In this document: positions 1-8,199 of the stretch, in pieces
How positions within the stretch are numbered: position 1 is the first letter of the stretch
How the letters are laid out: each line of letters opens with the position of its first letter
Assembly (NCBI RefSeq): GCF_036323735.1
Contig: NC_086029.1
Location: forward strand, 47,356,357 to 47,420,356
Direction: 5' to 3'
Source of the DNA: Rattus norvegicus
Lineage: Eukaryota; Chordata; Mammalia; Rodentia; Muridae
DNA: 64,000 nt
Made by a program: the position numbers and the translations under genes
Notes under the pieces: generated by a model
Told to the model about the DNA's origin: nothing
The model's input: only the letters and a program-made list of their open reading frames with translations
The model's database searches: none

Positions 1-720
1 CAATAATCACATTTGGGGGCACCCAGTGAATTTGACTGAATTTGCCTGTAGGAGCATGGGTGAGGGATTATTTACTGGAGGAGCATGGGTAATTTACCAA
101 TGATTATGCCACTGAGGAGAATGTCTCTCCCCCAGCAATCCTTACCTGCCCATAGGTCCTCAGGGAGGTTTGAAAAAAGAGCATTATTTTTACGGGTAAT
201 AAAGAAGGACACTCTGTGTGCATATAGAGTGAACACCCACCCGCATTTCCCTAGGAAACCCTGGAAGAATATATGCTACCACGAAGGCTATATGAGGACT
301 TTTCTGGGCAATCTTATAAGCTTCCCGGCAGGAGGAAGTGCAATTTCCCCACTGGATATCAGACAATGCACCCCAAGGAATTGGAATTTCCCCAGGAGTT
401 GCAGGCTGGGAGAAGGAACAGGTCTCAGTGCCAGTCAGAAGAGGAACTTGGCAGAGGAAGAGATTTCATACCGTCTGACAACTTCTTAGACCACCTCGCA
501 CAAGAGAGGAGCTCAGAGTTTGTTTATGATGGGTGGGAGAGTACTTAGCAGGGACTGCTTAACAGAGCTTACTTCTTGACCTCTATCCACTGGGCCTCCT
601 GCCCCTCTTCCTGGTGTAGCTAAGTTTAATAAATCTCCAGGTTCTCACTACTATTTGTTTCCTTAATGTGTTAGGTTTTAAGAGTCCAGGTTTTGATCCA
701 GCAGCTCTGGCAACAAACTC
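1..720. mobile_element. Degraded retroelement-like block (low certainty)
   Basis: The block resembles old rodent retroelement sequence. It has a stretch ending near a CCTCAGGGAGG motif, a TATAAG-like sequence near 315, and an AATAAA at 628-633 followed by T-rich sequence, as in an LTR or the 3' end of a LINE. Two overlapping short reading frames (85-489 and 273-548) show no recognisable domain and I do not treat them as genes. The family is not identified; an old LTR or an L1 3' region are both possible. Confidence 0.3.
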
Positions 721-2960
721 TGAATCTTTTTGTTTACACCATTATTACTCTTTCACATTGTTACATTGTTTAAATGACCATACATTTTCTAGTTATTTTA
801 TTTTATTTTTTTTTTGTTTTTGGACCTCAGATGCAGAGAACTGTTAGTTTCTTCATTCACATCCTATCATCAACTTCAGTTTTTATAAGGCCTTCATCTT
901 CTTTTGTTTTAGTATTTTATATCCATGATTGCTTTTAAAATCTGAACAATATGCAGTCAAGTACCTGAAGTTACTCTGTCAGCTCTAGTCTGTGGGCATA
1001 GAGGGAGAGGGGGTCGGATTGCAGGCCTGGCACTGTCCAGGACTGAATTCCGAATTGTTTTACTTCTTGCCTTGCCTGAGGGGCAGAGGTGGGAAGAGAA
1101 CATTAATTCATTTGTCCTTGGAATAGTTGGTTTAACTCCCAGCAGGATTCCATCTACTCAACCTAATGGATTTAAAATAGTGCATCACCAAGATGATTAC
1201 TAACTGGATGTGGGGGAGCCAGGAGAAACCTTGTTGGCACTCCAACGGGGTCTCTATCACAAATGAGGTGCAGACCGGACATCAGGGATGCATCTGTTCT
1301 TGGCCAGGGTTCAGTTGCCTCCAATTTTCCTTGCTCCTTGGTTTTTCCATCCCTTGCCAGTGGTTTGTTGTGTCTCTAGTCTAGTTTGTTAGAAGGACAT
1401 TGGTCATTGAGAATCTGGGTCCAGCCCAAAGACCTCATTTTTTTTTTTTTTTTGACTTGATGGCTTCTGTGAAGACTTACTCTCCAAAAAACGCTTTGGT
1501 GTGGTGCGAACACCGGTTGCAAATACTCTTGGATTTGAATCCCATCCCCACCGCTCACTGGTTGTGTCATGCCAGGGTGTCACTAGTCACCTATCTTCTC
1601 TCTGTAGAATGGGCTGGACCATTTTCTGTGAGGTCTGGGTGTCCTAGAATGAGCTGCTTGGCAGTGACTGAAAACTGGGAGGACTGTCCTTGCTTTTTCA
1701 CGGATGGGATTCTCACCTAAAATCAAAGCTTTAATTTCTGCCACCTGGTTAACACTAGACTGGTGCTTCTTCCAGAGGCTGCTGTGTCCCTTGATTGTCA
1801 CCAGCCATGATGTGCAGGCCACTTTATAGGTGACATCCGTATCAAATACTTGATAGCATTCCTGTCCCAAAACATGAAAACTTACCTGGTGTCAGGTAAG
1901 GTTGCCATAGTATGGGTTTGGGAGAGGGTACATCTCCTAGATATTGGGACCAACACTTCCTAATCCTGAGCATGTACAGCCTTGAGATTTTGCCTCACAC
2001 TGAGTGCCTTCTAGCTTGACCTATTTCTTGAGACACCATCATAGTCAGCCAGTGTTACCCATAGGTTAAACAGATTTCCTCCTTTACCAGCTTTAAACAT
2101 TTGATGGGGATTTTAGTTTTTAGCGTTGTGTTCGAAAAGGAAGTCTGGTCAATAGGGTGAGAGCCTGGAGGTGAGGCAGGAGGAACTGGAGGAAGCTTGT
2201 GTTTGGGAATGACCAGGTACTAACTCCTGTGAACTCATTGGACACTCTTGGCTACTTGAGTTTTCAGATTAATTATGTTGTTTGTGGGCTTTAATTATAT
2301 CAACAGGGCAGCCAAAAATATGTTTGTCAGATGCTGCAAATTTTTGATATTCAGGGCAGTCTAAGCAGGTTATTTTCCTTTCCCTGTCCTAATTTGCTTT
2401 AGTTTTGGTCTTTTTTTTTTTTCTTTTTCTGCCTGTGTTAAGTTGAATAGCTGCTTTAGTGTATCAATACTGTACTAACTATAGGAGGCTTGAGGGAAAT
2501 CACTGAAGGCAAATGTTTCCTAGAGTCACACTTCAGGGAGACCGGTATTTACTGGTGTTTTTACATTTGTTTATAAGACTGCATCTGTTACAAAGAGCTT
2601 AAGCAAAACCTCAACACCAATATGTCAAAAATCAAGTGTAGAAATTAATCCTGTTACATTTGGCGTGCAACAGTGTATATACATACACAGGAAAATATCT
2701 TTATGTATACGCTTTTAAGCTACTAGCTAACGCCATTATTTTAGAATAGGTACAAAATACAATTTTAGCCAGTGGCTGTCTACTAATTACAAAGTAGCCA
2801 GCACAGCCGACTTCAATGTCAATGGCCTGAGAGAGCACACCAGGAGGTATTTAGCCAGGCGGAAGACAGTAGAATAAAAGAAAAACGAAAGGCAGAATTC
2901 CAGTAAAGATTCGACTGTTAGGGCCAAGTGGGCAAATTAAGAATCGGGAAACCGAGGTGA
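721..2960. other. Upstream flank, mostly single-copy
   Basis: AT-rich sequence with T-runs (about 808-820, 1438-1454, 2411-2422) and no convincing exon. A MIR remnant lies near 1515-1620. The short reading frames here are isolated, lack splice-site context and resemble nothing I know. It lies directly 5' of the CpG island, so it is intergenic DNA or part of a divergent transcript. Confidence 0.6.
1515..1620 (+). mobile_element. MIR SINE remnant
   Basis: The core order is MIR-like: a 'ttgaatccca' segment, then 'tcactggttgtgt', then 'gtcacctatcttctct' and 'gtagaatgggc'. This matches the MIR consensus around its conserved core in plus orientation, with divergence expected of an ancient mammalian SINE. 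Confidence 0.5.
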
Positions 2961-2978
2961 CTTATGACAGGCAAGAAT

Positions 2979-3011
2979 AAAAAAACAAAACAAAACAAAA
3001 CAAAAAAAAAC
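2979..3011. repeat. A-rich (CAAAA)n tract
   Basis: Runs of A interrupted by single C at a roughly five-base period, followed by a C-run at about 3030-3038. It marks the 5' edge of the CpG island. Confidence 0.8.
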
Positions 3012-3569
3012 CCAAGACCAAAAATCCCCACCCCCCCCAAGCCCTGGGTTGGTCCTGGCAGGGCATTCCGATGGAGAAGCCGGGGAACCGGCGCCCGGGA
3101 GCGTGCCCAGCCTGGAAAGTTTTTGCGCGACCCGCGCGCGGGCACGGTCCGAGCAAGGGGCGGCCGCGCGCCTGCAGCCGCGGCCGGAATTCCGGAGGTG
3201 AGCCGGATGCCGGCGATCGTCGTCGCCTGCGCGGGCCCGGTCGGGCGAGGGGCTTTCGACGGCGGCCTCACCCGGCTGCAGGTTGGGCGGCCTGCCCTCC
3301 GCTCCCCTAACCTGCCCTGCCGCGCGGGCGGGGCTGCGGGCTCGCGGCGCGGGAGCGCGCTGCGGGGGCGCGCGCTGGCCCGGCCGCAGTCGGCGTGGGA
3401 GCGAGCGCGGGGGCGGGGCGAGGCGGCCGCGGGGCGGCAAGCGCTCGCTCGCGCACCGGCAGGCCACCGCCTCGCCCCCGTCCCTTCCCTTCCCTCCTCT
3501 CCCCTCCCCCGAGCGAATCACGCGCCCTCCTCTGACACTCGTAGCGGGCCGGAGCTCCGAATTTATCCT

Positions 3570-3578
3570 TCACGTGAC
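3570..3578. promoter_or_regulatory. E-box TCACGTGAC (USF/MiT-type)
   Basis: A palindromic CACGTG core with T before it and AC after it, as bound by USF and MITF/TFEB-class bHLH-ZIP factors. It lies about 270 bp upstream of the inferred transcription start. This is a motif match only; occupancy is not shown. Confidence 0.5.
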
Positions 3579-3642
3579 CTGAGGGGGGTTGGGTGGTTGG
3601 CTGGGGGACGGAGGAGAGGGGAAGGAGGGAACGGAATCTGCT

Positions 3643-3656
3643 GTTACCCGAGCAAC
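3643..3656. promoter_or_regulatory. RFX X-box, perfect 14-bp match
   Basis: GTTACCCGAGCAAC fits the X-box consensus GTNRCC-NN-RGYAAC at every defined position, with the two half-sites as an imperfect palindrome. RFX family factors bind such sites, often in genes linked to cilia or neurons. It lies about 190 bp upstream of the inferred start, a typical promoter distance. A weaker X-box lies 83 bp further downstream. Confidence 0.6.
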
Positions 3657-3675
3657 AGGCCCCGCCCGCCGGCTT

Positions 3676-3694
3676 GGGGCCGGGGGGCGGGCGG
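3676..3694 (+). promoter_or_regulatory. G-run cluster, potential G-quadruplex
   Basis: Closely spaced G-runs of 4, 6, 3 and 2 separated by one or two C's, next to CCCGCC GC boxes at 3661-3669. It could bind Sp1/KLF factors or fold as a quadruplex. This is inference from base pattern only. Confidence 0.4.
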
Positions 3695-3695
3695 A

Positions 3696-3712
3696 GGACG
3701 TCAGCACGTCAG
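3696..3712. promoter_or_regulatory. CRE-like double ACGTCA site
   Basis: GGACGTCA (7 of 8 bases of the full CRE palindrome) is followed directly by CACGTCAG, giving two ACGTCA cores nine bases apart. CREB/ATF factors recognise this core. It sits about 130 bp upstream of the inferred start, a usual place for functional CREs in CpG-island promoters. Confidence 0.5.
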
Positions 3713-3728
3713 CCGGGGTTTTGCGTTT

Positions 3729-3738
3729 TGATTGACAG
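3729..3738 (+). promoter_or_regulatory. PBX-PREP/MEIS composite site TGATTGACAG
   Basis: An exact match to the TGATTGACAG decamer, the composite element bound by PBX together with PREP or MEIS TALE homeodomain proteins. It lies in the core promoter, directly before an X-box-like palindrome. Only the motif is seen. Confidence 0.55.
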
Positions 3739-3752
3739 TTGCTATAGCGACC
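3739..3752. promoter_or_regulatory. Second X-box-like palindrome, imperfect
   Basis: GTTGCTATAGCGAC keeps a good left half (GTTGCT), while the right half reads AGCGAC rather than AGCAAC. With the perfect X-box at 3643-3656 it makes a spaced RFX-type pair. Confidence is lower because of the mismatch. Confidence 0.4.
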
Positions 3753-3764
3753 GGGTCGGTCCGT

Positions 3765-3774
3765 CGCCATTTTG
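3765..3774 (-). promoter_or_regulatory. YY1-type site CGCCATTTTG
   Basis: The reverse complement carries AAATGGCG, the YY1 core. The same ten bases recur at 4233-4242 inside the first exon. YY1 sites near the start of GC-rich TATA-less promoters often help set the initiation point and direction. Confidence 0.45.
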
Positions 3775-3960
3775 TTGGTTGGTTTTTTTTTAAACCCTTT
3801 CGCTTCCCGCCCGAATAATAATAAAAAGCCCCATTGGAGTGAGGCGGGGGTGGCGGCGGCAACCGCGGCGGGGGGATCCGGGGAGACTGCTGCCGTCGCT
3901 GCTGCCGATCGCGGCCCAGGTCGGGCTGAGAGAGCGGACTCCCCGAGCGGGGGTGCGGGC

Positions 3961-4043
3961 GCCACCGCCGCCGCCGCTTGTGCTGCTGTTCCTGCTGCTG
4001 CTGTTGGTGCCGCTGCCGCTGCCGCCGCCGCCGCCGCCGCCGG
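3961..4043 (+). repeat. CCG / CTG triplet-repeat cluster in the leader
   Basis: Alternating short runs: (CCG) near 3964-3976, (CTG) interrupted by TTC and TTG at 3980-4005, and (GCC) at about 4018-4043. Any frame would encode homopolymers, but no ATG precedes it. It probably forms strong RNA secondary structure. Confidence 0.8.
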
Positions 4044-4102
4044 CGAGCGGGCGGGACCGGTGTGAGTGTGAGGGAGCGTGTGCGAGGGCGAGTGTGCGCG
4101 CG

Positions 4103-4108
4103 GTGAGT
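4103..4108 (+). other. Possible alternative splice donor
   Basis: CGCG followed by GTGAGT is a full-strength 5' splice site within the inferred exon. Using it would give a first exon about 500 nt shorter. Which donor is used cannot be settled without transcript data; the tract also looks like a local GTGAGTGTG tandem, so chance is possible. Confidence 0.35.
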
Positions 4109-4162
4109 GTGCGCGAGTGTCTGTGCGGGATCGGGGGCGGGCGGTCCGGGCTCTCCTGGCGG

Positions 4163-4192
4163 AGCCGCCGCCGCCGCCGCCGCCGCCGCCGC
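4163..4192 (+). repeat. (GCC)10 trinucleotide run
   Basis: About ten uninterrupted GCC triplets within the leader. Uninterrupted GCC/CGG runs in 5' leaders are length-variable and can inhibit scanning ribosomes or become methylated when long. Confidence 0.85.
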
Positions 4193-4565
4193 TCGGGCCC
4201 CGGCGCTGCTCGCTGCGCAGCTTCGGAGCGCGCGCCATTTTGTGAGATTTACAAAATCCTCGTCGGGAAGAAGCGGCCGGCAGCGGCCGCCGCTCGGCGC
4301 CCGGCCTCGCCGCCGACGCCGCCCTCCGCACCGGGCCGGGCCGGGCCCCGCCGCCGGCACTCGGGGGCCCGGGGACTGCGGTATTTGCCGGGGAGGGGCT
4401 GTCGCCTCCCCGGCCGCGAGCGCCGCCGGCCCCGCCAGCCCGACGGACCCTGAGCCAGCGCGGCTGCGGCGCGGAGCCGGGACGCCGGGGGCGGAGAGAG
4501 GCGGCCGGGGCGGCGCTGGCTGCGGAGGCCGCGGCGGGAGCGCGGCGCGGGAGCTCGAGGCTGAG

Positions 4566-4572
4566 ACTCACC
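4566..4572 (-). other. Antisense splice-donor match
   Basis: On the minus strand the sequence reads CCG then GTGAGTCTCAG, a strong donor. It could end the first exon of a divergent noncoding transcript starting near 4700. No matching acceptor is evident upstream, so this is only a possibility. Confidence 0.2.
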
Positions 4573-4852
4573 GGAGGGAGCGGCGCGAGCGCCCCGCCAT
4601 CGTCCCGGTGAGTGTCCGCCCCGCCCGGCGCGGCGCGGCCCTGCGCGCGGCTTCCCGGGGCCTGCGAGCCCGGCTCGCCAGGCCTCTAGCGGAGGGAGGG
4701 AGGGACCTGCCATCTTAGGAGCGGGCGGGCGGGCGGCCCGGGGCCCGGGGAGGAAGGCCGCGTCCCCGAGGAAAGTTGAGGCGGGTGGGACCCGCTGCCT
4801 CGGGCCGGGCCGGCGCCAGACCTCCACTGGCCGCCCGGGCGCAGGGGAGGAG

Positions 4853-4927
4853 GCTGTCCTCCTTCTCCTCCTCCTCCTCTTCCTCCTCATCCTCTGCCCC
4901 CAGCTCCTCCCTCGTCCCTCCTCTCGG
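4853..4927 (+). repeat. Pyrimidine-rich (CCT/TCC)n tract
   Basis: About 75 bases of almost pure C/T with a CTC/TCC period, just downstream of the first donor. Long polypyrimidine:polypurine mirror tracts in promoters can adopt triplex (H-DNA) structure. It produces poly-Ser and poly-Glu reading frames that are not genes. Confidence 0.8.
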
Positions 4928-5179
4928 TCCCCACCGGCGTGCGGAGCGCTGGGGTTCTGGGCAAGGACAATGCACGGGTTCAGAAAATGGGGCTGGCGGC
5001 TGGGAGTCGAGGACGCAGGGCCCGGCTGGGCCCAGCCGGCGAAGGTCGGCAGCCTGCTGTCTGTGAGGCCCAGTGGGCCCGCGCCCGGGCCTGGGGATCC
5101 GGTGTGCTTGGAAGTCGGGCGGCCAGCACGGGCGACCCAGGGCACCCTCGGAGGGGCCGGGGTGACCTGCTTAGCAGCG

Positions 5180-7417
5180 GGAGAAGACAGGAATTAGAAT
5201 GGAGACCTGTGTATCGCTACAAAACTTCAACATCTATTTATAGGCGCAGACCCACTCAGGCTCCAGAGGCCCCAGAGCTGCTGAATATCAGCAGTTAGCT
5301 AGAGGCCCCTCCCTACCCCGAAATAGTTAAAAATGGCAAAATTCGTGAGTCAGTGACTCCAATGACTTGTCTTTGCCTAGCCCTAGATTATGTGACTCCT
5401 GTCGTCGAGGTGCAGCATCATCTGCTTCTTGAGTTCTGCCAAATCCCCAGAAAATATACCTTGTAACTGTTTTCACACTCGTGGATTAGTGCCAGGCCTT
5501 TTAAACTACAGTTTTATATATTCCCTCATATAACCTTCCAGTAGGAAATGTTACCCATTTTACAGATGAGTAGACTGAGCCTAGAGGTGGGCAGTGACTA
5601 GTCCAAGGTCATACAGCCAGGACTCCAGGAGGCCTATGTCAGTTGTTAGCCTCAGTTTCTGATCATCACCCCCTAACTTATTATTAAGTACTGTGTGATG
5701 ACTCAGGGCTATAACCTAGAGACTGTTTGGGTACAGGTTTTGGTGGAGTTAATTTAGGGTTTGCAGAAGTACAGTTTAGATGAGCCCTTGTAATGAAACT
5801 TGTCACACACAACGCCCCCCACCCCCCCCCACCCCAAGCAAACTAGTCTGCTTTTGAATGGAATAATTGAAACCATTGGTGCATTTTGTTCTTTGCGTTG
5901 AACTGTTATAGTATAGAGTTCTTTTTGCATATTGGTAAGTCATAAAGTTTGGTGTGAAGTTATTTTTTGTCTTTAAAGACTTACATTTCTCTTGATACTT
6001 TGTACTTTGCATATTAAGAATAACTATTAGGTACTGATGTTAATAATGCAGTGGAATTACCTTACTTTTTGTTAAATTTCTTTATAATTGTCTTAAAGAA
6101 TTACATATTTAGATAGACTGTAAATGGAGACAGGAGCTCAAATTTTACTTGTCAAGGTTTCAGAGGAATAATGGTTAAGGTTTATTTGGTTATGTGGATT
6201 TTCAGAGTACATGTCTTATAGAAGAACCCTGCCCTTCGTTCGGAGCCTCTGCCCTGGCCTGATGGTGGTGTCTGTGGTACTGTTCAAACAGTTAGACTTA
6301 AGACCTCTGTCAGCATCTACACCAAGTTCTTGTAAAAATGGCCACAGAAAGTTCCTATTTAACCTCAGAGAGGCATAAGCTCAGAAATTCTAGAAGGGTT
6401 GCCCCTGTGTCTGTGGGACAAGGACACATATTTTGTATGCCTTGTGGATGTTGAAGAAATTGTTGTCTTTGAAGGAATAGAACTGAAGTGATGATAATTA
6501 TTTGTAAGGATAGGAAATCGACTGAAGGATCCAGTGGAGCTTCTTGAAGACACTGGTGTGTGATCTGTTAAAAATTTAACCTCATCCATTGCTATGTGCT
6601 ATGGTTAAAAAAAATAACATTCAAGAGAACATGATAGTCAGAAAGACCCTTGGCTAGAGAAACCCCTTGAGAGTTGTGTTCTGTCACTGAGTTTTCTTGG
6701 TGCTTGTGACTCACAGATGGGAGTGACAGTGGTGAGCGTGTAAGTTTGTGCAGTGCAGTGACTGAGGGTAAAGCTAAGATTCCTTGTTAGAGACATGGCA
6801 TGAACTTTGTCATGGGTGTTATGTAACTGTCAAGGAAAACAGCACTGTGTGTGTTTACTTTGGGTATTACTTTACACCATGTTTAATAGCACAGAGATGT
6901 TAAGGAGTGTGTGGTTGGCAAATGTCTGTTCCAGAAAGAAATTTCTGTGTAGAATTTTGGATGACCAAGAACTATTTTGTACTGCAGGACATTATGCATA
7001 ATAAGACTCATAGAGGGAGTGCTTAATTTGTGAATCTCTTGCTACTTGTGATGTGTATGTTAATTTGTCATTTGCTTCTTGTTCACACCTGCCAGCCCCT
7101 GCCCTCTTCCCAGCAACTTCTTTTCTACCCCTCAAGAAGGAGCTTAGCCCTCAAACCCAGCAAACACCATGAGTTTCTAGAGTCTGTCAAGAACTTGGCT
7201 CTGCACTTGCAGATATTAGTGTGAATAATCCTGTGGCATTTCTAGACAGTAACTTGGCCCAGATACTCTGCCTTGTGGTGAGTGCTTTGGTGGCCTTCTC
7301 CACTTGTACTTGCCTGCTTTCATCTTAGCAACGGATCTCTTGCTTGGACATAACAGTCAGGGTCACTTGTGGTTTCACAGTTTACCTGTCAGCCATAGGA
7401 CCAGAGTAGTAGTTAGT
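5180..7417. other. Intron, mostly single-copy
   Basis: AT-rich intronic DNA. It contains one MIR remnant (5520-5650), a C-run with CCCACC at 5814-5835, and otherwise nothing recognised. Confidence 0.6.
5520..5650 (-). mobile_element. MIR SINE remnant, antisense
   Basis: The string ACCCATTTTACAGATGAG, then 'actgagcctagaggt' and 'tccaaggtcatacagcc', is the reverse complement of the conserved MIR core. It is an ancient SINE with moderate divergence. Confidence 0.75.
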
Positions 7418-7473
7418 GTATGGAGTGGTGTGTATGGAGTGGTGTGTATGGAGTGGTGTGTATGGAGTGGTGT
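7418..7473 (+). repeat. 14-bp minisatellite, four exact copies
   Basis: The unit GTATGGAGTGGTGT repeats four times without a mismatch, so it is recent and probably length-variable. Confidence 0.95.
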
Positions 7474-7498
7474 ACCTTCTGAAGGCTGGGACCCTGTG

Positions 7499-7544
7499 CT
7501 ATCCTGTCCTATCCTATCCTATCCTATCCTATCCTATCCTATCC
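7499..7544 (+). repeat. (CTATC)n pentanucleotide microsatellite
   Basis: About nine units, one of them CTGTC, 25 bp after the 14-bp minisatellite. Confidence 0.95.
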
Positions 7545-8149
7545 ACTGCCATGTTTGATGGCAAGACAGTCTGTGGTAATTCATAACCTAATGCTCGCAC
7601 AGGTTGGAATTACAAAATATGGGGGTTAAAATTGGTATTTAACTACTTGGAAAAAATTATTATTTTGTTACCTAAAGTTGTCCCTAAATGAAGGAATCTT
7701 TTGAACTTATGCCTCATGTCAACTTCATAATGTTAAGCTGGAGTGTAAAGTCTCTTGTTGGGTATGTGAGAATTGAATGCAGGTTTTACATAACTAAAAT
7801 AAAGGTTCATATTAGATAGTGCAGGCAAGTGTTAGTTTTTAAATTTTAGTTTCATTTTGGTATATAAAAACAAAATGACTTGCTATGCTTTTTAAAGTTA
7901 TATTTTGGCTCTGAATTCTCCTTTGAGAATTCTATAACGAGTTACATTTCTTGGTTGAGGATGAAAACGTACGTTGGACATCTAAACTGCTGTGTTTCTA
8001 CCAATGCAAACTCGTGCTGACAAGGGGCCACGTTGGGTTCTTGGCAGCTAGTTCTGAATAGAGGGTACTTTTCTCAAGGATGACTTTTATGTATGTTGTT
8101 ATTGTCAATCAGCTAAATTTTCACAAGGAATACTTTTTGACTAAGGGAT

Positions 8150-8151
<2 letters not shown>
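7545..8151. other. Intron, nothing recognised
   Basis: AT-rich single-copy sequence without repeat or exon features I can support. Confidence 0.5.

Positions 8152-8193
<42 letters not shown>
8152..8193 (+). repeat. (GT)21 microsatellite
   Basis: Uninterrupted GT dinucleotides, ending at TAATATAC. Confidence 0.98.

Positions 8194-8199
<6 letters not shown>

Larger units (their letters stand above)
3840..4607 (+). other. Untranslated first exon of an unnamed gene (start approximate)
   Basis: The 3' boundary is read from CGTCCCG followed by GTGAGTGTCC at 4608, a canonical donor. The 5' end is an estimate: it lies just downstream of the factor-site cluster and the weak TATA-like AATAATAATAAAAAG near 3813-3827. 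I find no plus-strand ATG between about 3770 and 4607, so this exon cannot supply the initiator and must be a leader. It is extremely GC-rich, with CCG and CTG triplet runs. A shorter version may end at 4102. The encoded protein is unknown, since no coding exon is in the window. Leaders like this, followed by a huge first intron, are known for many regulatory genes, so structure alone does not name it. Confidence 0.65.
3060..5180. promoter_or_regulatory. CpG island with promoter and first exon
   Basis: About 2.1 kb of very GC-rich, CpG-dense DNA in an otherwise AT-rich, CpG-poor window. It has many GC boxes (for example the GGGGCGGGGC near 3411), NotI- and SacII-like sites, and sharp edges at about 3060 and 5180. 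CpG islands of this size mark promoters of broadly expressed vertebrate genes. The compositional bias opens long reading frames on both strands, which I regard as artefacts. Strong plus-strand splice donors inside it (4103 and 4608) indicate transcription to the right. Confidence 0.92.

Noticed and set aside
3570..5145. Long open frames on both strands of the CpG island (up to 333 codons)
   Set aside because: They are rich in Ala, Gly, Pro and Arg and overlap in several frames. GC-rich DNA has few stop codons, so open frames arise by composition. The plus frames have no ATG in the exon.
7418..7544. Regular repeats resembling a CRISPR array
   Set aside because: The units are contiguous, without spacers, in mammalian DNA: ordinary tandem repeats.
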